NCBI RefSeq assembly: GCF_028372415.1
Contig: NC_092879.1
Span: forward strand, 98,822,623 to 98,886,622
DNA: 64,000 nucleotides
Direction of reading: 5' to 3'
Source: Notamacropus eugenii
Lineage: Eukaryota > Chordata > Mammalia > Diprotodontia > Macropodidae
Of the stretch, positions 29,926 to 44,200 are shown piece after piece (within the stretch, counting starts at the first letter, position 1; each line of letters begins with the position of its first letter). The position numbers were made by a program, and so were the translations under genes. Below the pieces are notes generated by a model that ran no database searches, was not told the origin of the DNA, and saw only the letters and a list, made by a program, of their open reading frames with translations.

Positions 29926-32900
29926 CTTTATGGGGGAAAAGAGAAGAAGTTAGCTTGTTGATAGATACCCAATCACTTGGACCAGAGAAGAGGAAAATGA
30001 GAGAGTTAAGGGCACTGACGAGCTTGTGGCTTCCCCAACATGCCAAAGCCCCGTTGGTAGCAGCTGAGCCATCGGGATGATGATGAAAGTGCCTGGGATA
30101 AAACCTCTTCGGGCTGAGCTCTCTGATGTATGCTAGAAAGGGGTTCTCTACGTCTCACCATGGGTTGCCCAGCGTGCTCTCCACCTACCACCAGTTCTAT
30201 ACCGAAGAGTCAGAGGGAGGTCTGTTGCTTGTGGCAGAGGGAGAGGTAGCTGTTGTCAGTTCTGGGCAAGGGGTGAGGCAAGGAGCTATGAGGAGTCCTT
30301 AGGTGAGCCAGGAGAGGGACAATGGTCTTTGGATCAACAGTCCTTGTCCTTCTTGTCTCTGGTACAAGTCGTTTTTGTACTTTACCTGGAAGGAGGGCTG
30401 GCTCAGCTCAGTCCCAGGCCCCATGGCATCATGGGCTTGAGGCAGGCCTCAGTTCTGTGGAGCCATCTGTGCCAGGCTGCTTGTGAGGCCAGAGTTTGTC
30501 TGCCAGTGGGCACAGAGCAAGTATGCCCTTCAAGCCTCACTTCTGTTTGAGGCTCCACTTCATGTCTGAGTTTTTAAGGCCCAGGCTCCCATTATAATTC
30601 TCATGCCTTTGCCTCATGGGAGGCAAGAGGAGACTCCTGCAGCTCGTAAAAAGGGCTTAGCCTTGCTCACTGACTTGGGGGCTCCACCTGGTCCTTCAGT
30701 TTCCTCATATATATTGCCACTAGAGAGTATGTTTAAGATCCTTGGGTGAGAAATGGTTCATGGACAGAGGGAGGCCAAGAGTGGTTATGAGTGAGGCCAC
30801 CCTGATGAATGTTTAGCAGGTAAAAGCAGACGGAAGTGAAGAGCTCGCTACAAAGCACGGTAAGAACAAGAGGACAAGATTAGGGATCCTTGAGTAGGAG
30901 GTAAAGTTGTTGACAATAAGAATGCGCCCCCCCCCCCCCCCCCCCCCCCCAGGATAAAGGCCTTTGCTTGGGATGCGTCTCTGGGTCCTCTATGCATCGC
31001 TTTTCCCTTTCCCTTTTCCCTTTCCGTGACAGAATCAAGGGGCTGATGCCAAGGAGTCTCAGTGAGGAAGGAAGGGCAAAAGCAAAGTCAGCCTGGTCAG
31101 GGGGTCATGCCAGGGCCATGCCACTTGTGGGCAGTATGGATATCAATGGGGCAGCCATCCATCATTTCTGGAAAATAGGGGCATTTTGAATACCTTCAAG
31201 TCTCGTCTCTCCAGCAGGATCAGCTCTGAGCCCTGGATTTCATGGTGAATAAAAATGTCTTTGTACTCCCCTAAACCAAGTGCGTCCAGCCAAAAAGCCA
31301 CTTCCTCAGTGCCCCATCTGTCCACTAGCAAAAAGGAAAATGACAGATGACCACCTTATTGAGAACAGAGAGGAGGCCAAGAGCAACACGTGCAGAGTTA
31401 CGCAGAGAAAGAGAGAAACTGTAAGCGAAGCGCAGGCAGATTCAAAGGAGGAAATCGGGTCAGGGCCAGTTGGTAAGAGGTGCTGGTGGACAGCAGCGGT
31501 AGTAGCAGCAAGCTGAGAGAGGTTTCTTGAAGCATCGGAAACCAAGTCCTTGGGCCCTAGGATGGCCCGACTGATGGCTTGAGCTTGGTCTCACGGATGA
31601 GGGCATATTCAAAATAACCCCCCAATGACTTGACTCCTCGAGGAGAAAATGAAGCGGCTCTTCTCTTTTCTGCTTTGTGGTCCCTGATCCAGTGGTAAGC
31701 ACAGAGCAGGAGATCAGTATATGCTGATGGAATTGACTTGGACACCATCATCTGGATTTTTTTCTCCCTCTCACACCTTCAAGGTATGGATCCTGTCTCC
31801 CTCATAGGGCTGTCAGGGTTAAGGAGCAAAGCAGCAAACAAAGTGGCTCTAACAGAGGCTGGTGGCCTTGTGGGTGATACCAGAGGTAGGCTAGAGCAGG
31901 GTTCACTGCTTGGCCACTGCCTTGGTGGGATGTCAGGCAAGCTCTTGGGAGTTCAGGGCATGTAGTTCAGTCAGTGACTCCAGAATCCTGGGCCTGGGGA
32001 ATACGGTTGAGGGCCCAAGGCAAAGGAACTTCCTGGGCCCCACTTTCAAGCAGCTGCCCTAAACATGCTAAGGATATAGACTCTGTGATGCTGAAACTGT
32101 CTGGCCATCACTCAGGTGGATGAGTTTCTCCACAGACTTATTCAAAGAAATACTGCACTCCTTACTCTTCTACAGACACAAATCAGGAAGGGCCTGAGAA
32201 AACTGGCAGCCTTCTCCATAGCTGGCCATGCCCTGGAAGTCCCTGGGCCTGAATGTGGTGATCTGAGCACGTGTGTCTGGGGCTCTGGTCATTCTCTGGA
32301 TGACTGTCTGTAGTGTGTACCTTATTGGGAACTTTGCCTTCTAACGGTAATTCGGGGCTTGGCCCCCATCAGAGTCGATAACCTCAGGGTAAGAATATCA
32401 AGGATGACTTGTCCCAAAACCCAAATGCTGGCAGGAGAATGACATGGGTCCAGGCAGTAACAACACTGCCTCTGCTTCTGGGTCACGTCACATTTGCACA
32501 GCTGACGGTGGCTCTGAAGCATAGGGGTGGGGGTGAAGGTGGGAAGGGCAGCAGACAAGCAAATATATTTCAGAAGTGGCCATGCTGGGATTTGGGAACA
32601 GATGGGGAGACCCAGGAAAGGCAAAGAAGCAAGAGAAGTTCCCTCTCTTGTCCCTCCCAGCCTTCCCAGAGTAGGCCCAGGTCTAGAGGAATGCTTGGTC
32701 ATTTTTGTAGGGGGTAGAAAGGGATCCCTGCTGCTCCAGTGCTCAGGGATTCCCTAGCCCTCTCTCCCAACTGCCTGCAGTTAAAAGAACCAGTGGACCA
32801 ACCTTCCCTTGGGATTCCTGGCCAGTGAGCTGTATGAGACTCCATGGCCGTCTCGCCCTTGAATGGTGGGGTCAGAGAGAAAGTGGAGCAGAAGCTAAGG

Positions 32901-35900
32901 GACCCCTGTATTGCAGCCAGGCTTCCTCTGGTCCCCAGTGGCCCTTGGGTTTGTCTATCTTCTGGCCTAGCTTTAAACTATTTTGAAGGGAGACACTTGC
33001 TGAAATCCCAGCCTCCACACTTGCAGGCTGTGATAATCTATCAAAGAAAGCTGACCCAGTCATCGCTGGGTGATGAGCTCTGGGTTTAGTGAGGGGGGCA
33101 CCTCCCCAACCACCCACATCAGGGCTCAGAGAAGGCCTCTTCCTCTCTACACCCTGACCCAACCCCATCTATTTGCTTGGTTCTTGGTCCAGCCCACATG
33201 GCTATCAGTAAGGCAATGAGCACGAAAGCCTGGGAAGAGGAGAGGGGAAGAGAGAGACACAGTCAGACACACCCAATGAGAAAAGAGAGAGAGTAGAGAG
33301 GGAGAGGAGACTGGAAGGGAAGAGAAGGAGTGCCAGAGGGGGTTTCCTTAAAGTTTTAGGTTAGGCAGTCAACACTGTTCCTGTGTCTCACTGTTGCCAA
33401 CTAATGGAATCATACAGAATTGTAAAAAAGGCCCCTCAGGAGACTGGCTGGCCTAGAGGTAACCCCTGACCTCTCCCTTGCCAGGCTGGGCCCCTCAGCT
33501 TCTAGCCTCCTCACTTGATCTTTGCTCTTCCCTGCTCAGAAAACAGTAGCACAGACAAGCTCTGGCAAGACTGGTCCTGGGCTCTTAGCACTTGCCCTTC
33601 TCCACTTCCTGGGCAGTCCCAAAACAGGAAAAAAGGAGCTCAACTGAAGGGCAGCGACATGCTTTGAGTTCCTCGGGACGTGCTCCCTTTTGGGCTTTTT
33701 TGAAAGTAGATGTCTCTGGCAGGACTAGCAGCTCATCTTGCTCCCAGCACAGGAAGGAAGCCAGGCACACCTGGGAGTGGTATCTAAAGAAGGCTCTTGA
33801 GCCATACTTTGGCCTGAGAGGGAACCGCACTGGGTAGAGCAGAGAAATAACTGGTGGCTTTCTGAATAGATTTCTTCCAGTGGGCTGACAAGAATCAGCT
33901 CCAAGGGAAACCTGCCCTCCAGCCTCCGGTCCTCCTGAGGGAGCCAGAGGCAGAGGCAGAGGCTCCATGTTCTCGCCAGGATGGCTCCTTGTTTCATCTT
34001 GTCTCCACATGTTGGAGAAGAGCAAACAGTGACGGTGTCTTTTGGCTCCCTCCCAGCACCATGTGTCTCTGGAGCTCAGCCTGATGGGAAAATTAACTCA
34101 ACCCCTGTGACTGTGGGGAAGGGATTTACCTGAGACGGAGCTGCTCCACTTGACCTTGCGGGGCTTGCTTTTCTTTCCTCTGGAGATGTTTAGACGCAAC
34201 CTGAAGCTGCCTTTGCTAGTGTGTCCCAGGCTCTCCTGGGCCAGAGAAAAACACGTGTTAGCTTTTGTACTTTCCAAAGGGGCTGGCAGAGGCCTGGACC
34301 ACGGCCCACGGCCCCAAATGTGCTTACGTTCTAAGATGTGTTTCAGACGATCCTATAGTATAGATCTACAGATGGCTCAGAGGCCATTATCCAGTCCAAG
34401 TCCCTCATTCTATAGAGAGAGAAACTGAGACAGGCCTATGGAGATGATGTGACTTGCCCAGGGTTATACAAGTAGAGGCAAGACACTGGTCCATATCAGA
34501 GGGGCAGTCATAATCTCTGGCTATACTGCCAGATACACATCCCACCTTTGGCAATTTCTGCTGATCTTCCTACCAAGCGTCTCCCCCCAGCCCCATTTTA
34601 GGGGCTGCCTTTTGGTGGAAGTTGGTGAGAGGCTGCCTCATCCTTGGAGGGCCCTTCGCTGGGTCCTCCTTTAGATGAGGGTAGGCCTCCATGGAAGAAA
34701 CTGTCATGTGAATGAGTGTTGTTTGGGCAGCTTTGCCTCCCCTTTTACTGAGTCCATCTCTATTGGCAGAATAAGCACCAGGATAGTGGCGGGGGGCCGG
34801 GCACTATGGAGGAAAGACCAAGGCTCTTCCCAGGGCCTGCTGCTTTAGAACTAAGAGAAGGGAGCAAATGCTTCATCCAGGGACTCGGCCTGGGTGCCGG
34901 CAGCCACATTTCAGGGAGGATGTTGGCAAGCTGGGGTGCATCCAGAGGAGGCTAGGCATAGACCAGTGATGGTAAGTGGCAGAGCTGAGATTCAGCCTGG
35001 AGGCCTCTGGCCCTGAATGTAGCACTGTCAGCTAAGCCATGGGATAACTGTACCACATACAAGTCACTTGAAGGAACTGGGACATGAAGTCCAGAGCAGG
35101 GTCAGGGCTTGCCAGCAGCAAAGGTATTAGACCTGCTCTGCTTGGCCTTGGAGGGCAGAACCAGGAACAATGTTGGGGGAGGGGGCAGGAATGACAGGAA
35201 GTTGCAAGGAGGCAGATTTAGGCTGTCTGGAAGGAACAACTTCACTAGGAGAGCTTGCCTCGAGTGGGTGAGGGGGGGCTCACCATCAATGGTGGACTCC
35301 AAGTCAGAGCTGGGGGAATTTCCGAGAGGATTTTTGCTTAGGGATGGGTAGGTGACTTGAGAGCCTCAGAGGGAGGGCCACCAAATGAACGAAATGCGAC
35401 TATTTTCCAATTTTGTGACACAATTCTCCAAAAACACCAAGTGCCCATAACTGCCTCTACTCCTGCTACCCACACTTCTGTGCTCAGTACCCCCAGAGCT
35501 TGGATGAGGTCAGAGGACCAGGGTTGGGGCCAAAGAGGGAGTTTAGAAGCAGCTGGGACAGAGTGTGGCCAAAACAGCACCAGTGCTTTTCTCCCTCCTT
35601 TCCCCTCGCATCCAGGGGGCATCAGCCCCCAAGTCACATAGGGCCAGAAGAGCTAGGCTTCCCTCTACCCGAGTCCTTTCATCCAGGAAGGCCCTCTCTG
35701 CACAAGGCAACCCCCAGATCATGAGTGCTTACTGGCACATAGTAGGTGCTTAATCAATGTGGGTTGATTGATGAGAGCTACAGCCCTTGCTCTCCCTCCA
35801 CCCCAGCATCTGATGAATCAAGATAAAGGGAAGCCCCACAGCTTTCAGTCACTCTGTTCCTCCATGGTCCCTTCAAGAAGGCACTCACCTCTTCAGTGAC

Positions 35901-38900
35901 TGCATTGAGGATGGGTGCCATCCAATGGATTTCAGACACCTTCTCCAGCTCCTGGCTGACGTTGGCTAGGGCAACCTGCAGCCCCTCCTCGCGCCGGGGG
36001 CTGTCCAGCTGCTGTAGGGAGGGAAGGCACGCAGAATGAGCTCTGCTGCCATGCATCTCTGTTTCATGGCACACAAGTCCCTCCAGACCCAACTGGTCCC
36101 AGGTCCCTAGCCTGACCCTCTCCCACTAATGGGAGTCGTGGCATATTCTGGCCTCTAAATCCAGATCCGTAATGACTCCTCTGTCTGATCCCTGGGATCA
36201 TCTCATACTGAGAAGAGCCAAACTCTGGATGGCCAGCACAGCTGAGGAGTTTTGTGTTTCTGGAACTAACAAGTAGATAGAACAGATGAGCAGTGATGTC
36301 ACTGGCGTGAAGCCTGCCCACCCAGCCTCTTTCTTCTCCTTGGCATGGGACTCACTTTCAACTGGACCCCCAGGTGGGAAATCTACTGGTGCCACCCGCC
36401 ACAAACAGATGAGAGAGGCTGGCAGACTACTACATGGACGGGGGATTAGGAAAGTCGATAGCATAAGATGTCAGCACCTAAAATAGACTTGCAGGGATAG
36501 GCAGACCTGGAGGAGAGCCTTGGAGTTTTGTAGAAAGATAGTGAACTTAGCAGCCCTGGGGAAAAGATCCCCACGCAAAGCTGGAGGTGAAAGGAATCGA
36601 TCCAGGTGTGTCTGCCCTGGGAGGTGGCCCCCACACCCTCAGTCTCTCCATTTGTCCTGCAGTAGCCATACAGACATGGCAGCTACCCTGAGAGAAGTCC
36701 AGCATGCAGGGGTCAAGGAGGTGATGATAGTGCTCTCCATTGCCCCCACCCTCTTCCAGGTTTGGGGCCCCTGATTTAATGAACACAGATAAAAGCTGGA
36801 GGGCTCCCCACATGAGGAAGAGAAGACTTGGAGGTGGGGGAAGGGAATTGTGCTCATTGTCTTCAAGGGGGTCTTGGGGAGGAGGGACTAGCCTAGATTT
36901 GCTTGGCCCCCCAAGGCAGAACTAGGAGCTCTGAGAAGAAATTGTAGAGAGGCAGGTTCAGGTCAGATGTCAGGAAGAACTTGCTGACAATGTCAACCGC
37001 CCCCACTTCCTGAGCCTGGGCTGCCCCTGTCTGCAGGCTTCTGAGATCCTTCCCACCTTTCCTTCCCTTCTTTTGGATGCCAGGCCAGTCCTCAGCAAAA
37101 CTGGGGGGGGGTGGGGGAAAGCTAAGTTTGTCTGTGGCCCCTACCCCACTGTGGTTCTGCTCTAGGTCACACAATCTCTTTGGGCCTCAGTTTGCTTACC
37201 CTCTTGCCTTCCCATGACCTTTCATAGCTCTCCGCCTCTGATGCTCCCATGTTTTACTGTAGATACTGAATATTCAGACATGTGACTGTACTGCCTGGGG
37301 GCTCTAGGAGGACAGAGGCACATTGGAATGGACTCCAGCTTCCACTCTCCCCTGTGTGGGACTCCAAGAAGGCCCTGTGATGCTGCATTGTAAGAATCCT
37401 ACCAGTCACATGGCTAAGCCCTGGGTTTAGAGTCAGGAACCGTGCTTAAAGCCCAGCTCTGCTGACCTGCATGTCTTTCAGGGATGCTTCAGTTTCCCTT
37501 TTGTAAACGAGGGCCTCTGAGGTCCTTTTCAGCTCTGGAGCTAGGGAACTATAATTGTTGAAGATGGAATTTGAACCGTAACACGCTGGCCCTTGTCCCC
37601 CCTAATTGCTGCAGGTTACCCAATACTTGGGGGTAGATCCTGCTCCCCCCCTCCCCCATCCCTTGTACTCACCAACTTCCCTTCCACGTAAGCTCTGGCT
37701 TCGTTGTACAAGGCTTTCACGCTAATTGAAACTTCCACAGCTGAGTTTCTGCTCAGGCTCTGCAGGATGTAGAAGTGAAGAGAGAAGGAAAAGGGCAGTT
37801 AATATGATGAGTCTGGCTTCTAGATCTCAAGGAACAGAAGCGGCTGGCAGGACAACCAGGAAGTTGGGCCCTGATAGGACCCAATCTGGCCCTCCTCTTT
37901 TACTCCCTCCCAAGAAGGGGCTTTGTCCCGGGGTTACCTTTGGCATCAAGAGCCACATGGGAAGGGGAGCAAATCTGGGACCTAGGTTGCTGGCTCAGCT
38001 GACAAGGTAAGGGCCAATCTAGGCACTTGGGCTAAATGAGTGGAGGCCCAAGCATTCCCTTCCCTCTCCCCACAACAACCAAGCCATTTCTTACAGCTGG
38101 ATCCTCTGGGCTCCACCAGGGCTAGACATTGCTAGCCTATAGCATGGGAGTCGTTGGTTCCAGATGTGGCACTCTCTTTGGCATCATCTGGCCCAGCCCA
38201 GGAGTTATTTTTTTGAGCACTGAGGGCATCATTCAAGGCCTGCAAATGTGTCTCCAGTCCCTTGCAGACTTGGCAGTAGGCAGCGGCCCCAGCTGTTTCT
38301 GAGGCTGATGCTGGGCTCAGATTTTCAATCCTCAACACTTGAGTTGCTTGCCCTCTGCCCCCATCTGTGTGCCTGTGCTTGTGTGTGTACCTTCTTCCTT
38401 GCCCTCAACCAAGCCCCAGCCATTCCTCATCCCCACCTTACCTCAGGGCTGCTGCCACTGCGCTTGCTGGGTAGCACTTCAGTCAGGGCCGAGGCACAGC
38501 TGTTCACTGAGTGGGCCAACTCCTGCTCTATGGCCTTGTGGATCTTGGCTACCTCGCGGATCCTGCAACCAAGTCATGGGGAGGTGAGACAAGGTCTCAG
38601 TTTGGAGGCTAGAGATGACCTTGTCCTTGGGGTACATCATAACATGAGAAAGAAAGCGGGCCATGCTACACTCCTGAGAGAAGCCGTGGACAACTCTCAG
38701 CGACACCACGCTAGGCTAGCCACGCTGGCTGGGGCGGTGCCAGGCATCAGTGAGCTGCGTAAAAGGGCATGAGCTCCGGGGAAGTCACATCCTGAACCTT
38801 CATCACATTCAGAATGGTGTCACTGGGGCCCCCTTGGTCATGGCCGCAGCAGATCCAAGGTCAAGGATGCTGACGAGCAGCTTGGTTCAAGTTGTACAGT

Positions 38901-41900
38901 TCAGTTTTTGAGTAACCTGAGAAGCTTAAACTATAATTTAACACATTTCCCCTGGGATCTCCTTGGTACTGCTTCCTGGCCATGGGCCTGACCTGTAAAG
39001 GTGAAAAGCTATTGGGGTTGCATGGGGCACCCTGCTCTGGGAGGGGAGGGAGGAGGACAAGGCAGTGAGGGAGTCAAGCCCCTAGCCCTCTCCACTGGCC
39101 TGGATGTCCCCAGTTCAAGTAGCTGGACTGCCATCTACTTGACACCACCACTCAGACCTTGGCCACAAAAATTGGACAGGACAATCAGTGAAACCATGGT
39201 CTGGTCAGAAACTTGGATGGTTCCTACTGGGACTTGTTCTCCCAGAAGGTTGTACCTTGCCTTTCAAGGCCTGGACCTCATTGCTGTGCCCTGTGGAGAA
39301 GAGTGGCAAAGGTAGCCTCCTGGAATCTCCTCAGGAGAGAAGATCAGCCCTTGACCAAAGTGTCATAGCCCAGTGGGGAGGGGAAGCATTCAGCCATGCC
39401 CTGAGCTGCCTGCTCACAGGGCTAGCACCATCCCATCTAGGCAGTGGGGACATTTGGCACACACCTGTCCTCAGGGTCCCCCTTTTCTTTTTTTGTCCCA
39501 CATGCTGCCAGTGGGGCTTGAACTAAGAGTCCTACACACTCATCTCAGTGCTTCCCTGTGCTAGGTTCAGCCCAACAGGGGCCCTTCCCTTGTTCTCTTG
39601 GTTGGCGGTGGCTTAATGCTACTCTCCCTGGGTCCCTCAGGTTCTACTGGAGTGGGCACAAGGTTCCCGACTTTGCGGTAAGTCCTAGCCCAAAGGGTCC
39701 CCCGATTTATTATTTCTAAAAAGATCTAATCGAGGTGGGCACGAGGTTCTTGCCAAAGCAATACTCCCAGCCCAAAGGGTCCCCCAGTTTATAAGTCAGT
39801 CACAGGGTTGCTGGATTTTCCCTCTAAGGATGGTGACTATCCCCTAACAGGTGGCAGTCCTCTAGAATCAGACTTACTCAGGCAACTGATAGATGGGGTT
39901 GGGTGATTTTAATTCTAGCATTCTGGATACAGAGGCCAGTGGCTGATGGGCCTGGCCACAACGTTCTCCTTTGGCATCTACCAGTCACTGAGGGTCATCT
40001 CCCAGAAGTCCACTCCTGCTCATGCCCCACCACAGACAACAGCAAGCTTTAGGTGGGAGCCACGCAATTAAAATGCCAACCAAAAGTCAAGGGGGGAGTT
40101 CCCATTACCGAACCCGGGTTTGTCTTTCACTCTGAGGGGCAAGTTACCATAAAACCACCCTGCCATGTCAGATGTTCTGGGTTAGAGGGGACGATTTTCT
40201 GAGGCTGTCCCTTCCCCATCATTTAGTTGTAGCAAATGTTCTCAGAATGGGTGGTTATATGGTAAATCTGCCAGTGCGGCAGAGGAGTGAAAAGACAACC
40301 CACACACAAAACTTACGTATCCTAGTGAAGTTTTTTGAAGGATATAGGTACAGCCGGCCGGGTCTCAGATGCAGAATCGAGAACTAAGGACACAGGTGTT
40401 GTGGTGCTTCTAGGTGCTTCTAGAGGGGAGACTGTGTCCTTGTCCAGGCCTGAAGATCAAGTCTCACACCAACCATCCGTGCCACGCACGCGCCAGTATC
40501 CCAACATCAGGTCGTGACATGCAGCCGCACAAAAGGGGACTTCTGACTTTCCCCCTTGTACAGAGAAAAAGCTCCATCTCTGCCATGTGTTGGTGACACC
40601 TTGTTGGTTTCCCTGTGTCTTAGGGATTCAAGGGTAAGGACTGGCGGTGACGGGAGTGGCTGGACATGGAATTGGAATGCCTGACCCTTAGCTTTACTCC
40701 AAGCTTCTGACAGGGGTCTGGAAGACCCTTGTATCTGCACCTTCCCAGGGACTGAGGGGTAATGGAATGATGCCCCCTCTTGCCCAGATGGCTATGTTCT
40801 GCAGAACGTTTGGACTTTTTTTTGGACACAGAGAGGGGACCCTCTCGGCAGCTCAGGAATGTGAACAACAGCCAGAGAGGTACTGGGGCGCAAGCCAAAC
40901 CTTCGGGGGACAACTCCACAGAAAAGCAGGTAGAGAGAGTAGGGCCACTAAGCAAGAGAGTGCCCACCACAGCCATTCTCCCATCGGAACAGCTGGAATG
41001 ATAGGTGCTGGGTGGCATCTGTGAATGCAGCCCACATCTGGCAAGGGAGAGACTCCCCTGAATGGTGTGCAAATACTGGGCCTACAACAAGGAGCCTGTG
41101 CCTGGGGTTTTATTGATGCCAGGACCTTCCTGGTGTGGAAGTTCCCTCCACCAATGCAGGGTGGGGGGGACGATGACGACGACAGGGGAGCAGCTTTGAG
41201 AGAGTAGCCTACTGATACAGAGACCTGTGTATGTATGCATGTACATATGTATCTTCTAAGACCAAATAAGATGGGCATGTTTATATTCACAAAGACGGGA
41301 TGACAAGAGAGGTTGCCCAAATCCCAGCTAACAAAATATAACCATGTATATAATGGGATGAGGTGAAGCTGTCACAAATTCAGATGGCCAAGAGGGTTTC
41401 TCCAAACAAAGCCTAGTGAGAGTTAGGCTTGGGGGGCTGGAAAGGCCCAGAGAAGGAAGGGAGAGAGAGGAAGGGGGTCCTAATTTTCCACACTAGAAGG
41501 CAAAGAGTCACAGGGTATTCAGGACTGAAAGCAATCTTTGAGGTCCTCTAGGATCATGGGGACCCAGATGTGGAGCCTGCAGGGAGCACTGGCCTCCTCT
41601 TCTCACATACAAGAACATTCAGGCCCAAAGAGGGGGAAGGAACTTTGTTCATAGTTGCTGGGTCAATTAGTGGCCCAGCCAGGACTAGAACCCAGGTCTT
41701 GGGACTCCCAATTGAGTCTAGTTCCCTCCCCCTCAGTCCAGTCATTCATGCTGAGGGATGGCTGGGGCTTCCATGTGAAGACCAGGCTTCCCATGTGGCT
41801 TACCCTGCTCTCTCTCCCTCTCACCCCAGGGACTCTCACAGACTGTCCACTTCACCTGGTGATAAGGATGTCGGCGGAACGGGCAAAGCGCTGCAACAGC

Positions 41901-44126
41901 CTATATTCCTCTTCAGTGAGATATTCCATGGACTGCTGGGAGTTGAGCCGGGGTCGGGCTAATCTGTAGCTTTCTCCCTTCTGCTTATTTTCCCATGACT
42001 TGAGGGTACTCTCAAAGGCCTAGAGATGAGAACAGCAAAGAAGGGCAATCAAGAAAGGAGACGGTCCCTCCCTTGATGTCCGACCCCTCCCTGCCAAGCC
42101 CTGTGCCCTCCCGTCCTCCAGGAGCTACCACACTAACATCCTTGGGGAGGCACAGTGTCTGGCACGTAGTAGGTGCTCGCTAAATGCTAGATGATTGACA
42201 GGACAAAGGAGGCACTTGGTAAGTGCTGGCACTGAGGTAACAGTAGCCTGCTCGCCACTGCCCTTTCCCACACAAACAGGTCAGCAAATGGCTACACGTC
42301 TCCTTCAGCCTTGGAGGGTTTCACAGAAATTGTGATCAAATGTAAAGGTTGTTTTTCCTGTGTTAGAAGGGTGTGTGTGGGAGACCATTAGAAGCCTTTT
42401 GGATCCTTGGGTAGGGCTGAGGCTTGGCCTCTAGGTCTGCATGACAACCTAACTGAAAGTTCTCACCCGGTCTCTGGTCAGCATCTGGGCTCGGTTCTTA
42501 TGCTGAATCCTGATGATACCTGGGGGCTGGACCCAGGCCTCTCCATCCACTTGCACAGGGACCCCCTCATCACCACAGATGGTGATCTTGACCACACGGC
42601 ACTGGCAAAGGAATAAGGAGAGGTGAGAGGGGGACCCCTGGCTCAGAGCCTGTCAGTACTCACCAGCATAGCTCATATCTGAAGCAGGGTTAGGCCCCAA
42701 AAGTGCCACCTGGGTCAAGCTGGGAAACCTACTTCCTATTGGCCATCAGAAGCAAGGATGTCTCACAGGCCAAAGGCCTCCTAGCTCTAGGCTGGCAGGA
42801 AAACACAAATGGGGCCTCCACCTAGTGCCTGGCCCATATTAAGTGCTTACCTAATGCCTTAGCAGCCTAGTCCAGGGAACCCAGAGTTACCAGTCCCTGC
42901 CATTCGCTGCTTCATGCCTCACACCACCCTCATACATGAGTGTATAGGCCCATGGTCTAGTAAGTTCCATGGGGGCCTAGGCCTGGCCGCTAGGCTCCTG
43001 CTCAGCCCACTGCTGTCTACCTGGGCGATGCGGTGATGTTGAAGGTTGATAACTCGGGACACAGCCATCTGGATGCTGCCAAACACCGCCACCACCTCCA
43101 GCTTCTTGTCATCAAAGGAAGGTGCTCCAAAGTTCTGTATGGATACAATGGTGAGGTTGCTCACATCCTCTGACAGCCCGCCCAAAAGATGGGACTGGGA
43201 GCTGAGCCCTTCCGTTGGCCCCCTGCCAACCCCATCTCACTCAGGAGCCTTTGTCCTGTTGCTATCAGAGGCCTCTTCCCTAGGTGCTGCCTGATGGACA
43301 TGGGCTGGATAAGGGGGCTGCAGAGGTCCCTTGAAGTTAAGGAGAATCTAAGGAGTTGATTGAGAGGGATGTGGGGTTGCCATGTTTATCCATTTCCCTG
43401 GTGCCTGGCTGCTTGAGTGTGGTGTGTTCACTGGTGATGGGTGCAAGGTGATGAATTCCCTTTTTTCAAGCAGGTGGTGGGCCAGGCCTGGGCTTAGAAA
43501 GCTCCTAGGCCTCAGGTACTCAGCCTGCTTACTACAGTCCCAGCTCTGTCTGGGCCAATGGTCAGAGCCTACAATAGCCAGACTTTGGGCTTTGGAAGGC
43601 AGGCTTCTGTTCAGGTCAGCTTTCCCATCTGAGGGGCCTCTTTCCTTCTCCCCGTCACGGATGAAAGTCAACTTACATTATCTTCCTTGGTTCCACCCCA
43701 GAAGTTGATGCCTCCTGCATAGCTGGGGATGTTGAGCACAGCAATTCCCTGCAGACTAGGCAAGGTCATGATTTCACCATCACACTGGAAGAGCAAAGAA
43801 AAGACCTGGGGGGTAAATGACTGCTGGGAAGGGAAGCAGAGGATCAGAAGAAATCTATGTTAAAAAGGACCTTGAGGTCAAGGCAAAAACTGGGACCCAG
43901 AAATGGAAAGGGAGGCCATTCATTCTCCAAGGTCCCTGACAGCTCATGGGGCCTGTGTGACCTTAGGCAAGTCTCTCTCCCTCCAGGTTTCCTCTTCTAG
44001 CTATGAAACTTTGGGCAACTCACTTGACCACCCTTGGCTGGTGGTCAAATTTCCTTTTGTGGAAAATGAACAGGCTAGTCTAGGTGTTCACCAAGGTCCC
44101 TTCCAGCTCTTGGTCTAGGATCATCC

Positions 44127-44200
<74 letters not shown>

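Noticed and set aside
39001-39526. Open frames of 104-112 residues on the plus strand in a DGKK intron
   Set aside because: No family resemblance and no matching splice sites; such lengths are expected by chance in GC-rich intron sequence.
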